DNA of 64,000 nucleotides from Dyadobacter jejuensis (GTDB lineage Bacteria > Bacteroidota > Bacteroidia > Cytophagales > Spirosomataceae). A model generated the notes under the pieces. That model had not been told where the DNA came from, ran no database searches, and was given only the letters and a program-made list of their open reading frames with translations. The stretch is from assembly GCF_003149085.1 (NCBI RefSeq), contig NZ_QGDT01000007.1:62001-126000 (forward strand), given 5' to 3'. Shown here piece after piece: positions 17,189-28,200 of this stretch (position 1 is the stretch's first letter; each line of letters begins with the position of its first letter). The translations under genes and the position numbers were made by a program.

Positions 17189-19006
17189 ATGAAATTAAAA
17201 TTTAAGACCTATACAGCCACCGCGATGAGCCTGATGTTGCTCTTCGCCTCGGCCTCCTGCAATACCGACGACTTTTTAGAGAACATCAATAAGTCGAACT
17301 TGACGGATCAAACCCAATGGCAGTCAGAAACTAATGCCGATGTATTTCTGAATGATATATATAGTGAGATTCCTAATAAATTAAACCAGTCAGAAACCCT
17401 GGATTATTATACGGACGACTATAATATTAGCCACTACTATACGGCCTCCAACTGGCGGCAAGGGGTATGTATTGTACCAGGTTCCAGCAACGACAGTCCA
17501 TGGGGAGGCACCTACGGCCCCACTTATGGGTATACCTGGGAAAAGTTGTTTGTAAAGGTGCGGAAGTGCAATACTTTCATTCAGAAGATTACTGAAAACA
17601 AAGCCAATTATTCGGAGGCTTATTTCAATAAACGCCTCGATGAAGCCCGTTTCCTTAGAGCGTTTTTCTATAGCGAATTTTTCGTTCATGTGGGTGGGCT
17701 ACCGATCATTACCCAACCCCTCGACCGCTCCACCATGTCTGAAACGGAACTCCAAACGCCTCGGGCTACCTTTCAGCAGACCTTCGACTTCATCGTAGGC
17801 GAACTGGAGGAAATTGTTAATAACGCCGCCGTGCCAGTAAAGTACAACGCCTCCGACAAAGATGCTGGAAGAGCAACCCTTGGAGCTGCCTTGGCACTTA
17901 AGGGATCGATAGAGCTGTTTGGTGCAAGCCCATTATTCAATACCGCTACACCCTACCTACCAGATCCAGGCAAATTCGTTCATTTTGGAAATGAAGACGC
18001 CACCCGTTGGACCAAAGCGGCCGCTACCAATAAGAAGTTTATAGATCTTTACGGAAATGGTCAAGCTTATAGTCTTTTCGAGGACTTGGCCAATTTTTGG
18101 AGGGTCAGCAACGAATACAACTCGGAGGTAATCTGGGACAGACAAGTGGTAGCCAACGTATCGGGAATGGGCGGCAGCTATGAACGTCGCGGAGGCCCCA
18201 CCTATGTTTTGGGCGAATACCAAACCTGGGGGAATTATAACCCTACGCAGGAGCTAGTCGATCAGTTTGCCATGGCCAATGGAAAACCCATCACCGACCC
18301 TACTTCGGGATACGATCCGCAGAATCCTTACAAAAACCGGGAACAGCGCTTTTATGATTTCATCGTGTACGATGGAGCACCCTACAAACTGGACTGGATG
18401 CCACGTGCCGACACCATTTATACCCGTATCGACCTAACCTACCCAAATCCTGACCGTACCAACCAGATAGACCTGGCCGGTAAGACGGATGTAGGTGACT
18501 CAGGATACTACCAGCGCAAAAGGTTAAATCCCGACGCGGCACCAGGCAACGACGCCAGCGGCCAGAACTATGTGTTTTATCGCTATGCAGAGATATTGCT
18601 CAATTATGCCGAAGCACAAAACGAAGCGTCAGGACCCGATGCTACCGTATATGAGGCGATTAACAAGATCCGTAAGCGTTCGAAATTGCCCGACCTTACT
18701 ACCGGTCTGACCAAAGCTCAGATGCGGGAGGCCATCCGGCGTGAAAGAAGGGTAGAACTGTGCTTCGAGGACAAACGATTCCTCGACAGCAAGAGATGGG
18801 CTATTATGCCAGAAACCATGGGCAAGCCTCGTCATAATATGGTGATCCGCAATACAGTACCCGCCAACAATTCGGGCAAATGGGTGTATAGCGTTGAAGA
18901 GGAGGTAAAATACAACGTTAGCTTCCTTCCAAAACAATATATGAATCCAATTCCTCAGAACGTGATCGACCAAAATCCGAATATTACACAAAACCCTGGC
19001 TATTAA
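17189..19006 (+). CDS. SusD/RagB-type substrate-binding lipoprotein
   Basis: This 605-residue lipoprotein has lipobox SASC with Cys24, followed by the usual N-terminal FLE....LT......W.....A.....IY pattern. The TPR-like helices of the RagB/SusD fold follow. The C-terminal half shows a YAEILLNYAEAQNE segment, an INKIRKRSKLP segment and an AIRRERRVELCFEDKRFLD segment, all typical. It ends in MNPIPQNVIDQNP.ITQNPGY. SusD proteins sit on the outer leaflet and hand ligands to SusC. The gene follows its susC by 20 bases and is closed by the terminator at 19031-19070. Confidence 0.95.
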   Translation: MKLKFKTYTATAMSLMLLFASASCNTDDFLENINKSNLTDQTQWQSETNADVFLNDIYSEIPNKLNQSETLDYYTDDYNISHYYTASNWRQGVCIVPGSSNDSPWGGTYGPTYGYTWEKLFVKVRKCNTFIQKITENKANYSEAYFNKRLDEARFLRAFFYSEFFVHVGGLPIITQPLDRSTMSETELQTPRATFQQTFDFIVGELEEIVNNAAVPVKYNASDKDAGRATLGAALALKGSIELFGASPLFNTATPYLPDPGKFVHFGNEDATRWTKAAATNKKFIDLYGNGQAYSLFEDLANFWRVSNEYNSEVIWDRQVVANVSGMGGSYERRGGPTYVLGEYQTWGNYNPTQELVDQFAMANGKPITDPTSGYDPQNPYKNREQRFYDFIVYDGAPYKLDWMPRADTIYTRIDLTYPNPDRTNQIDLAGKTDVGDSGYYQRKRLNPDAAPGNDASGQNYVFYRYAEILLNYAEAQNEASGPDATVYEAINKIRKRSKLPDLTTGLTKAQMREAIRRERRVELCFEDKRFLDSKRWAIMPETMGKPRHNMVIRNTVPANNSGKWVYSVEEEVKYNVSFLPKQYMNPIPQNVIDQNPNITQNPGY

Positions 19007-19030
19007 TAAATAAACCCTGGTATGTTACAA

Positions 19031-19070
19031 AACACCCCGTCCGAATGATGGATGGGGTGTTTTTTTCTTT
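19031..19070 (+). terminator. Rho-independent terminator of the first SusCD operon
   Basis: AACACCCCGTCC at 19031-19042 pairs with GGATGGGGTGTT at 19050-19061 (one mismatch) around a 7-base loop and runs into a T-rich tract. It sits 24 bases after the susD stop and may also serve the convergent gene at 19080. Confidence 0.88.
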
Positions 19071-19079
19071 TGGAGTAAA

Positions 19080-19448
19080 TCAGGCACTAAAACATACGAC
19101 TAGCAGAGCTATTATGGCGGGCAAAGCCTGAACGAAGAATATTTTTTTACTGGCCGTCAACGATCCATATACACCCGCCACCACCACACAGGCCAAAAAG
19201 AATTGAGCGATATAAATGCGCCATTGTGGATCCTCAATTAGAAGTGACCAGAGTAGGCCCGCAGCCAAAAAACCATTGTATACGCCTTGGTTGGCCGCCA
19301 TAGACTTAGTAGGACCAAAAAGTGCGTCCGGCAACGCCCCCTTAAAGGTCTTCTTCCCCAGGGTTTCCCAGGCAAACATTTCCATATACATGATATACAG
19401 ATGTTCTAGGGCAATAAGCCCTACCAAAATCTTAGCAAGAATGATCAT
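19080..19448 (-). CDS. DUF1304-family integral membrane protein
   Basis: This 122-residue protein has about four transmembrane helices (near residues 3-22, 58-72, 78-96 and 103-120). It carries the conserved MANQG-like motif of DUF1304 (here AANQGVYNGFLAAGL, residues 51-65) and an EM..W pattern in the first loop. The family is widespread in bacteria and has no established function. It is convergent with the SusCD operon and monocistronic. Location is the inner membrane. The family assignment is confident; nothing in the context suggests a role. Confidence 0.85.
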   Translation of the reverse strand: MIILAKILVGLIALEHLYIMYMEMFAWETLGKKTFKGALPDALFGPTKSMAANQGVYNGFLAAGLLWSLLIEDPQWRIYIAQFFLACVVVAGVYGSLTASKKIFFVQALPAIIALLVVCFSA

Positions 19449-19727
19449 ATTATTTTTTCGTAAATGAATATTAATAGGCCCTTACCTGCTGGTGCCAGGG
19501 TCTTTTATCTGAAAAGGTACCATTTCCTTTTTATCCAAACAACTTATCCTACTTCCGAGCACCTATCCGCCTGACGAATCGTATTATGGACCCTTCCGCT
19601 ATCCTGGTTCAACACGTGATAGGGCCTATCCAAATGCATTTTAGGTACAGCCAGTGTCCGGTATTCAACCGACCGGAATACAGCCCAACGGTGCCCCATA
19701 CTTTTTTGACGGCTCTAACCCATTCGC

Positions 19728-22700
19728 TCAATCACTTATTTTGGGATATACCTGCCTTTTATGGTTCTGGTAGTCGCTCATGACCACGGTCTTAATCCTG
19801 CTGGTATCCACCACAATTTTTCGAGTAGCTTGGGAGAGATACCCCGAGCCATATCCTAGTTCATGATAGGTAACCTTACCTGCTTTATCTACCTGGGTAT
19901 AGGCCCTATCATCGGTACTAGGCATCAAAGTTATTGTTCGGCTGCCATCCGAAACCTTATAGGTCTTTAACCATTCTTTATTTTGAGCGACCAACAAAAG
20001 CCTATCGGATGTTCCAAGGGTCACCAAGGCCATTCCCTTCACATCGCCCGGAAGGTATAATCCACTTTTTGCCCTACTGACAATATCAAAATTACCCTTC
20101 CCGTCGCCCAGGAGCAGCATGCCGTTCAGAGCGTCCATATACCCCCCTATCGATTCGGTAGCACGGCTGTTGCCGGCTAACACGATATCCATATGACCAT
20201 CCAGGTTCAGGTCGGCCACCGATAGGCCGTACACCGGGGCTATTTGGGCGTGGCGAGGAAGCGGAGTGATGTCGAACTTCCCACTCCCATCATTGATCAA
20301 TAGTACGGAAGCCGAAACCTCATAACGATACTGATGCGTCCCTTTAAGTTCCTCGGCACTAAATACTTTGGAAATATCCGCATTCGCATAGTCGGCATAA
20401 TAAACGAATCGCTTTTTTAAGAAATTCATTTGACTGATCATTTCATCACGTGGATGAATGGGGTAATGCTTCGCTCCTATCATGCTGGTAATCACCGGAT
20501 CCATGGTGCCACTACCGTCAAAATCTTTGGCCCATAATGTCACTGGTCGCTTTAGGTTCGCCTTCAGATCGCTATTATAGCCTTGATTTCCCAGTACATA
20601 GTCCATATCGCCATCCTCATCGAAATCGGCCGCTGCCAAGCTGTTCCATAAGCCGCCGCTTTGAGAGAGCCCCAGCTTTTCGGTTCTATTTTCAAAGGTT
20701 CCCTTGTTGTTTCTATACACCGTAATGGGCATCCACTCTCCTGCAAGTAGCAAGTCCTCCCATCCATCTCCATCATAATCGGTCCATATGGCGGCCGATA
20801 CCATGCCTATCCTTTTAAGGCCCAAGGCCTGGCTGTCGGTAATATCGGTAAACCGTCCACCATCGTTGCGCAACAAATAGCTCTCACCAGGATTTGGGTA
20901 TTGTCCCGGAGCGAGTCGTCCACCCACGAAAAGGTCGAGATCTCCATCTTGGTCAAAATCGGTGGCCGATACCACGGAGCCACTCCCCAGCATTCTGGGT
21001 AAAGCCCCTTTCGACAAGGTAAAATTACCGGCCCCATCGTTTGTATAGAGTCGATCCTGATAGTACGGACTTCCCTCGGGGAACTCGCTGCTGCCGCTCA
21101 CAATATACAGGTCTAGATCCCCGTCCCCATCGGCGTCGAATAGCAAGGAGCCCATATCCTCCTCAAACTTCGTTTGTTCAGTCAACAATCGTTTCGAGAA
21201 GGTTTGGTCGGCCTTTTGAAAGAATAATACACCCGATTGCCGAAAGCCCCCTCCAACAAAAAAATCGTCGAGGCCATCCCCATTCAAATCCCCTACCGAA
21301 AGTCCAGGACCATTTTGGCTGAGCAAATGGGGCAATAAGGGCTGCACTTTAAAATCGATATAGAGTGGGTCTTCATGCAGAAAATCTATCCCATGGCCAA
21401 CAGTCTCCGTAAACAGGGGGGCTTCGGGATCTTTGTCCTCTATTAGCTCCACAGCGTCTTTTTGGTCCAGGTTCAATACCTGATTGGCCCCCACCTTTCC
21501 GATCCTTTGGACCTTTTGGTCGGCCCAGACAACCTTCACCGAATCCACTTCTTGAGCGCTCCCTAGGCCAAAATGAAGGACATGTTCGACCGTTGACTGA
21601 AAGCCTTTATAGGGATAATTTTCGGCGAAACGAACCTCCCCGTTCGAGTAAATCCATACCTTAGCACCCAGGCCCTGGGGGTTGGCTCCGTTACCGCGAA
21701 GACTAATTCTTAGATAGTGGGAAGCAGCCTGCTGGTCGTTGGTGTTTTGGTACAAGAACGCCTCTTGGTTAATATTATTGACTACCACATCCAAGTCCCC
21801 ATCCAAATCCAGATCGCCATAAGCCACCCCATTGGAATAGGACGGGCGCTCAAATCCCCAGGCCTGGGTCTGATCGGTAAAGGTTAGATTTCCATTATTT
21901 TTGTAAAGGAAATTTGGAACGGAGGCTCCAGATACTTTTTGCAATTCTTTCCAAATATTAGCACGATTGGCAGAATGCATATTCGCCATTCGAAAAGTCA
22001 CAAAATCGCGGTTGGTAATATCCCTCGGATAGCCATTGGTAATCAGCACGTCGCGAAGGCCATCGTTATCGAAGTCGGCCATAAGCGGAGCCCAGCTCCA
22101 GTCGGTAGCATCTAGCCCTGCGATGCGGCCGAGTTCCGCAAATACGGGCTCGTCGGACCCTGGCTTGGAACCTTCGTTATGTTGGAGCGTATTGCGCATA
22201 AACTGTGGCTGATACCCTACCTTTTGTTCGGAGAGGAATCGGTCGTAATTCATGAGTCCAAACATATTCTTCCAGCGCTCGTTATCGAAGGGTTTCATAT
22301 CGACCGTCAGTAGGTCTACCAGCCCGTCGTTATCGATATCGGCGGCGTCGTTGCCCATGGCAGAGTAGCTTTGATGCTTCAAGTAACGATCGATCTGATT
22401 CTCAAAACTTCCGTTTTTCTGATTGATATAGAGCAGATCGTTGGTAACATAATCGTTAGAGACGTACAGGTCGGGCCAGCCGTCAGAATTGATGTCCACA
22501 ACAGCGATACCCAAGCCATAGCCTTCAGATAGGACATTGGCTTCTTTGGAGACGTCTGTAAATGAATTATCCCCATTATTCTTAAAAAGCCGATCGGTTC
22601 CCGGAGCGGAACCATCAATTCGCTTGGGCCTGATGGTATTAGGCCCTTGGTAGTCCATCACATTATTGGTCAGGTACACGTCCAAATCCCCATCGCGGTC

Positions 22701-23237
22701 GTAGTCGAAAAATGCGGCTTGGGTCGTGTTACCTGCATAGGCCAGGCCCCATTGCTCGGCTTCTTCCTTAAAGGTAAGATCTCCTTGATTAATAAATAAT
22801 AAGTTGGACAAAGCTCGACCAGTAAGCTTATCGGGACCAGAACGGCATACATATATATCCAAATAGCCATCGGCGTTGATGTCCACCATGGCAATTCCCC
22901 GTGCCCAGTCGCCGGGTAATTCTATATGAGCCGACTCAGTAATATCGGCAAACTGTAGATTCCCCTTATTGAGATAGAGCCGGCTTGCCGTCATATTTCC
23001 CCCTAGGAAAACGTCGGGCAGTCCATCGTTATTGATATCACCAATCCCGACCCCTCCCCCATTATAAAGATATTCGTAAGAAAGAATATTCAATTCCTCC
23101 GATTCTTCGAGTTGGTTACTGAAGGTGATTCCGCTATGGCTAGAAGGTACGATTTGGAATAAGGTATCCGGCTCCCTCGTGCAGGAAGCCAGAAGCGATA
23201 CAATCGCAACAAATAGGCCCAGGTTGATTCGCGTCAT
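19728..23237 (-). CDS. ASPIC/UnbV and FG-GAP (VCBS) repeat lipoprotein
   Basis: This 1,169-residue lipoprotein has lipobox LLASC (Cys19). It contains many FG-GAP/VCBS-type calcium loops of the form D.(N/D).DG..D, such as DINNDGLPDVFLGG, DYDRDGDLDVYLTNN and DFDEDGDMDYVLGN, which build beta-propeller blades. An ASPIC/UnbV domain sits near residues 504-570 (HYLRISLRGNG, then AENYPYKGF and HFGLG). It is the last gene of a reverse-strand operon after SusC, SusD and a small lipoprotein, and starts 5 bases after the latter. Proteins of this type commonly accompany SusCD pairs in Bacteroidota and are presumed surface-exposed glycan-binding or structural proteins. No catalytic motif is visible. Confidence 0.9.
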   Translation of the reverse strand: MTRINLGLFVAIVSLLASCTREPDTLFQIVPSSHSGITFSNQLEESEELNILSYEYLYNGGGVGIGDINNDGLPDVFLGGNMTASRLYLNKGNLQFADITESAHIELPGDWARGIAMVDINADGYLDIYVCRSGPDKLTGRALSNLLFINQGDLTFKEEAEQWGLAYAGNTTQAAFFDYDRDGDLDVYLTNNVMDYQGPNTIRPKRIDGSAPGTDRLFKNNGDNSFTDVSKEANVLSEGYGLGIAVVDINSDGWPDLYVSNDYVTNDLLYINQKNGSFENQIDRYLKHQSYSAMGNDAADIDNDGLVDLLTVDMKPFDNERWKNMFGLMNYDRFLSEQKVGYQPQFMRNTLQHNEGSKPGSDEPVFAELGRIAGLDATDWSWAPLMADFDNDGLRDVLITNGYPRDITNRDFVTFRMANMHSANRANIWKELQKVSGASVPNFLYKNNGNLTFTDQTQAWGFERPSYSNGVAYGDLDLDGDLDVVVNNINQEAFLYQNTNDQQAASHYLRISLRGNGANPQGLGAKVWIYSNGEVRFAENYPYKGFQSTVEHVLHFGLGSAQEVDSVKVVWADQKVQRIGKVGANQVLNLDQKDAVELIEDKDPEAPLFTETVGHGIDFLHEDPLYIDFKVQPLLPHLLSQNGPGLSVGDLNGDGLDDFFVGGGFRQSGVLFFQKADQTFSKRLLTEQTKFEEDMGSLLFDADGDGDLDLYIVSGSSEFPEGSPYYQDRLYTNDGAGNFTLSKGALPRMLGSGSVVSATDFDQDGDLDLFVGGRLAPGQYPNPGESYLLRNDGGRFTDITDSQALGLKRIGMVSAAIWTDYDGDGWEDLLLAGEWMPITVYRNNKGTFENRTEKLGLSQSGGLWNSLAAADFDEDGDMDYVLGNQGYNSDLKANLKRPVTLWAKDFDGSGTMDPVITSMIGAKHYPIHPRDEMISQMNFLKKRFVYYADYANADISKVFSAEELKGTHQYRYEVSASVLLINDGSGKFDITPLPRHAQIAPVYGLSVADLNLDGHMDIVLAGNSRATESIGGYMDALNGMLLLGDGKGNFDIVSRAKSGLYLPGDVKGMALVTLGTSDRLLLVAQNKEWLKTYKVSDGSRTITLMPSTDDRAYTQVDKAGKVTYHELGYGSGYLSQATRKIVVDTSRIKTVVMSDYQNHKRQVYPKISD

Positions 23238-23242
23238 TGAAA

Positions 23243-23680
23243 TTACTCTTGTTTTTGCTTTGAAAAATAGCGGACTTCATATAACTCTTGGTTCGCCCCG
23301 GGCAAAAATGATTTTTGATTCTTTTTTAGTACCAATCGCTCCTCGTCAAGCTTCAGGATCTGATAGGTCCCAATGGTGGTACCGGTAGAATCTTGATATG
23401 CTAATGTATCTTGGCTTACGAAATGGTAGTTATAGGTCCTAAATTGTTGCTTTCTTCTTTCGAGAACGGTGCCATCGGCACGATATTCAAAAAGTGACCA
23501 GTGAGCGTCGAAGACGTTATTGGTCCGTGTGAGCCCGTTTACAAATGTGCTTATCGAGTCGGTCTGCCAAGTACCAGCGATGGCCGCATGGCGGTTGGGC
23601 CTGCAGCCGTTACAGGCTATAAAGAGCAGAACGGCGAGTCCAAAGGCCTTAAGCCTATCGCATATTGAGTTAAAGTTCAT
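23243..23680 (-). CDS. Small lipocalin-like lipoprotein
   Basis: This 145-residue protein has a signal peptide and two possible lipid-attachment cysteines (C23 in FIAC, C26 in CNGC). The mature part starts IAGTWQTDSIS and proceeds through alternating strands (WSLFEYRADGTV, YNYHFVSQDTLAY, TIGTYQILKLDEERLVLK). That is the layout of lipocalin-like domains common in Bacteroidota. It lies between susD (75 bases upstream, across a hairpin) and the ASPIC lipoprotein (5 bases downstream), so it belongs to the same operon. A role in glycan capture is inferred from context only. Confidence 0.7.
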   Translation of the reverse strand: MNFNSICDRLKAFGLAVLLFIACNGCRPNRHAAIAGTWQTDSISTFVNGLTRTNNVFDAHWSLFEYRADGTVLERRKQQFRTYNYHFVSQDTLAYQDSTGTTIGTYQILKLDEERLVLKKNQKSFLPGANQELYEVRYFSKQKQE

Positions 23681-23700
23681 ATGCTAATTTACGTTAAAAT

Positions 23701-23738
23701 GCATAGAACCATTGAACAATGGTCCAATGGTTCTATGC
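23701..23738 (-). terminator. Perfect hairpin between susD and the downstream lipoprotein genes
   Basis: GCATAGAACCATTG at 23701-23714 is the exact reverse complement of 23725-23738 around a 10-base loop. On the reverse strand it lies 17 bases past the susD stop and is followed by four T. It could attenuate transcription into the last two genes or stabilise the susCD message. Confidence 0.6.
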
Positions 23739-23755
23739 CAAGCTAGGAAGGAAAT

Positions 23756-25198
23756 TTAATAATTAGGGTTTTGAACCAAAACACCATTACTTAAGTCTAC
23801 TTCCCGTTGTGGCAAGGGGAAATAATAATGCTTCGGCTTCACAAAGTTTCTGCCTGGCTTATATGGACCTCTGTCTATGCTGTAATGGGCCGATATATCC
23901 AGGATTCCACCTTTGTCCCAACGCATCAAGTCTTGGTGTCTTTCGTTTTCACCAGCAAGTTCCACCCTTCTTTCATGCATAATATCCTCGATGGTAGCCC
24001 CTGCAATTGGATCCAGTCCGGCTCTCGCGCGTACCATGTTCAATTCTACATCACCATTTTGACCCGAGCGTATCTTGGCTTCTGCCGCTAACAAATACAC
24101 ATCGGCCACTCTTAGGAAAGGAGCATTAAGACTCTGGCTCATATCACCCGCATCGGTATAGGCGGAGTATTTCCGGAAGGCATACCCTGTTACTCTGGTC
24201 ATGTCCGCTTCAAAAGGCTCCGTTCCCTGGCTGCCTCTGGTAACGGGGTCGCCGGGTGCATAGATAGAATAAGCCCTACGGGGGTCGCCCTCTTCAAACT
24301 CTTCCACCAAATCCTCGATGGGCTCATGAAACCCCCAGCCGCCATAGGCCTGAGGCGTATGGTAGAATGCGGGTGAATTGTCGGCCGTCCATCCCGTTTC
24401 ATACTGCAAGGCAAAAAGTACCTCGGGGTTATTCTCAGTTTCCAGTTCGAAATTCTCGTTGAAATTAGCAGCCAGGGTATAGGCTCCATTGCCAATTACC
24501 TTATCGGCATACTCAATAGCCTTAGCCCAATTTTCATTATATACGTACAATTTGGCCAGAAAGCCATTGGCCGATCCTTGGGTAACCCTGCCAGCCTCGG
24601 CTGCAGCATGCGACACGGGCAACAACTCAGCTGCCTTTAGGAAGTCCGCTTCGGCTTGTGCACGTACCTCTTCAAAGGACGATTTGGGCTTATTAAAATT
24701 CAGGTTTATGGCATCTTCTTCTAGGAGGATGGGTACTTCACCATAGATGAGCGATAAGCGCCAATATACAAAACCCCTCAAGAAATAGGCTTCCCCCATA
24801 CTCCTGTTACGGAGCGTCTCGTCCATATCTACTTTAGGAGCGTTGATCAACACGGCATTGGCCCTAGAGATGACCTCATATTTGGTGGCCCAAGTCGCCA
24901 AAAGGTGGGAGTTGGAAGCATCGAAAGTAAAGAGTTCCAGGGCCGTTTCGTCGGAATGGTCCCCTGCCCTATGCATATCATCGGAGCAATTGTCGAAACA
25001 GTATTCGGTATGGGCAAAGCCATCTTCCTCCAATAAGGGGGCGTAAACCGCATTGGTGGCCGCCACAACGTCGTCGCCGTTACGCCAATATTGCTGTGAG
25101 GTAACCTGTCCATAAGGAGTGGTATCTAAAAGATCCACCTTACAGGCATTCATCACGAGTAATAGCGACATACTCGCTAATATTATTTTCTTTTTCAT
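23756..25198 (-). CDS. SusD/RagB-type lipoprotein (second pair)
   Basis: Using the ATG at 25198 gives 480 residues with a clean lipoprotein signal (LVMNAC, Cys19). A frame start further upstream (25237) would overlap the susC stop and bury the signal peptide, so I reject it. The protein shows DLLDTTPYGQVTSQQYWRN, an AYFLRGFVYWRLSLIYGEVPIL stretch, and the C-terminal pattern VYLLAAEAKIRSG, MVRARAGL, then IMHERRVELAGE..R..DL.RW. It ends in YYFPLPQREVDL..GVLVQNPNY. It binds the ligand and partners the SusC gene 35 bases upstream. Outer-membrane, surface-exposed. Confidence 0.94.
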   Translation of the reverse strand: MKKKIILASMSLLLVMNACKVDLLDTTPYGQVTSQQYWRNGDDVVAATNAVYAPLLEEDGFAHTEYCFDNCSDDMHRAGDHSDETALELFTFDASNSHLLATWATKYEVISRANAVLINAPKVDMDETLRNRSMGEAYFLRGFVYWRLSLIYGEVPILLEEDAINLNFNKPKSSFEEVRAQAEADFLKAAELLPVSHAAAEAGRVTQGSANGFLAKLYVYNENWAKAIEYADKVIGNGAYTLAANFNENFELETENNPEVLFALQYETGWTADNSPAFYHTPQAYGGWGFHEPIEDLVEEFEEGDPRRAYSIYAPGDPVTRGSQGTEPFEADMTRVTGYAFRKYSAYTDAGDMSQSLNAPFLRVADVYLLAAEAKIRSGQNGDVELNMVRARAGLDPIAGATIEDIMHERRVELAGENERHQDLMRWDKGGILDISAHYSIDRGPYKPGRNFVKPKHYYFPLPQREVDLSNGVLVQNPNY

Positions 25199-25233
25199 AT
25201 CATCATTTCTTTTTGGTAAAAACCGAATTTCAA

Positions 25234-28200
25234 TCAAAAGGAGATGGTAGCTCCTAAGGTCCAGGTTCTAGCCTGTGGATACTGAGCATAATCGACATTG
25301 AGCTGTCGGTAACTCCCCCCACCAGTGCTACCAATATACCCCAGCTCGGGATTCATACCTGAGTATTTTGTAAAGGTTATTAGGTTCTGGCCGGTGATGT
25401 AAAATCTTGCCTGAGCTATTTTCACCTTTTCAAGTACCGAATTCGGGATGGTGTATCCAAGGGTCAAGTTTTTCAATCTAAGGAAGTCGCCCTTTTCTAC
25501 AAATAGGTCGGAAGGTCTAAAGTTTCTATTCGCATTTAAGGTAGACACCCTAGGAACGCTATTGCTAGTGCCCTCTCCATGCCAACGGTTTTCGGCCTCG
25601 GCATACAGGTTAAAAGGATAGCTAGCATCCAGGCCTTGCATACGATCGGCGTTATAGATAGACACTCCTCCAACTCCTACAAAAAACAAATTAAAATCGA
25701 AGCCTTTATAGGTCATGCCGGCATTTACCCCATAGTTAATTTTGGCCTGAGGGCTACCCAAAATAGTACGATCTTGATCGGTGATGGCCCCGTCTCCATT
25801 TAAATCGACAAACCGAACGTCTCCAGCAACAATTTGTCCGTCGGTACGTCGGGAGTCATTGGCCAAATTAGGATCGGAATCAATCTCTGTTTGATTTTGA
25901 TAGATCCCATCGGTCTGGTATCCGTAGAAGGTCCCATATGGATTACCCTCATAGGAGCGTACGATCTCCTGCTGGCCGCGGCCATAGAGTTGTGAGGCGA
26001 GGAAGGCCCCCGGAGTGGCCAATTTTACGATACGGTTCTTGATAAATGCCGCATTAGCACCAATATTGAAAGAAAAGTCGCCTATCGACTTACGGTAGGA
26101 CGCCTCCATTTCAAACCCTTGGTTACGCAGTTGGCCTATGTTTTGATCAGGGATATCAGCAGTCCCTATCGTTCCCAAAGAGGGGGGCGACAATAACATG
26201 TCCTTGGTATCCTTGATAAAATAGTTTAAGGTAAAATAAACTGCATTCTTCCATAACCCCGCTTCTAAGCCAATATTGGTCATCTCGGCCGTTTCCCATC
26301 CTATTTTGGTGTTAGGAAGCTTGCTTTGTGCGGCACCCGAGATTTCATTCTGTGGATTGCCGTCGCCAAAGGCATAGCGATACGACGAGTTGATCAGGGC
26401 CAGATACTGTAGGGAGGAAACATTCTGATTCCCTAACCGTCCCCAACCACCTGTAATTTTAAGATTGCTTACGAAAGGCAAGGCATTCTTAACGAAATTC
26501 TCTTCCGATAGTCGCCAACCCACCGAGAAAGCCGGAAAATAACCAAAGCGATTGCCTTCGGCAAACTTGGAGGAACCGTCACTTCTGAACGTGGCAGTGA
26601 CCAAATAGCGATCCATAAAGGAATAATTAACCCTTCCAAAAAATGACTGCAGGGCGTCGTAGCTCTTACCGCCATTGTCATTACCTAAGGAGGCTATGGT
26701 TCCCGCATAATTCATATAGCGCAATGAGGGCTCTTCGCTGGCGAAGTCTCTTCCTCTTTGCTTTGCAAATTCGTAGTTAAAGGTTTGCGAGGTATATCCC
26801 CCTACCAAGTTCAGACTATGTTGGTCGAAATTGGTATCATAATTTAGGAAGTATTCTTGCAAGAAAGACCAGGTCTTACTGTTTGAAACATTAAGCTCAT
26901 TATAAGAAGTCGATCGAAATTGGTCGGTAACCTTCACATCAAAACTGCGGCTATTGGCAAAGGTTGCATCGGTAGCAATATTCCCCTTCAATTTCAATCC
27001 CTTAGCCAACTCTACTTCCCCCGTAAAATTACCCAAAAATCGATTCCTTACATTGTCCAGGTCCTGTACATCCACCGTATAAATAGGGTTGTTGATATCG
27101 CCGAAGGCACCTATACCTTTATTGGAGCTGTAAGTGCCGTCGTCATTCTTAACGGGCAAGCCCGGATGAAACCGAATGGCCGACCACAATAGACCCGTTT
27201 GTGAGGAAGTCGTGTTGGGGGCGTTATTATGGCTATTGGTAAACTGAAAATTTTGTCCAATTTTAATCCGCTTCCCAATTTTATGATCCGTATTGATGCG
27301 CAAGTTATACCGCTTATAGTTGGACTTGCCTATGATTCCCTTTTCATTATAAAGGCCTCCCGATATGGCAAAAGAAGAATATTTTCCTCCTCCACGAATG
27401 GAAGCGTCATAGTTCTGGGTAGTACCTTGTTGCAAGAGTTCGTCCTGCCAGTTGGTCTTTTGAGTTTGATATTGGGTATCTTCCCAAATAGAAGGGATAG
27501 GCAACCCATCGTTGGAATAGGCCTCGCGCTTAATAGATGCATAAGTTGGCGCATCCAACACGTCTAAGATCTTCATGCGATTAGTCACCCCCACGTATCC
27601 ATTTACCGTAAGCTTTACGGGGCTATCGAAGCCTCCTCTTTTGGTAGTAATCAGGATTACGCCATTGGCTGCTCTGGTACCATATATTGCCGAGGCAGAA
27701 GCATCTTTTAAAATCTCCATCGACGCTATATCATTGGGATTTATATCATTCATCGATCCACTAGGCACCCCGTCAATCACCACCAAGGGATCGGCATTAT
27801 TGACGGTTCCAAAACCGCGGATCTGAATAGACCCCGCATCTCCTGGTGCTCCACCATTCCGTACTACGTTGACACCCGCGGCTCTACCTTGTAAAGCTTG
27901 TTGTGCTCCTCCAGTAGGTAAATTTTCAAAATCAGAACCCTTTACAGACGAAACTGCTCCAGTTACATCTTCTTTTTCCTGAGTTCCGTAACCCACCACT
28001 ACCACTTCTTTAAGAGCGCTAATATCGGGCTTCATGCTAATACTAATAGTGCTGAGGCCAGAAAGTGGCACATCTTGACTTTGATAGCCAATAAAAGAAA
28101 ATCGTAAAGTTGTCGCCGATTCAGGAACACTGATGCTAAACTTACCCGACGCATCCGTGCTCGTACCACGTTGTGTACCCACTACTAAAATGTTCACCCC

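Noticed and set aside
19586..19783. Forward frame of 65 codons
   Set aside because: It overlaps the end of the ASPIC lipoprotein gene on the other strand and has no motif.
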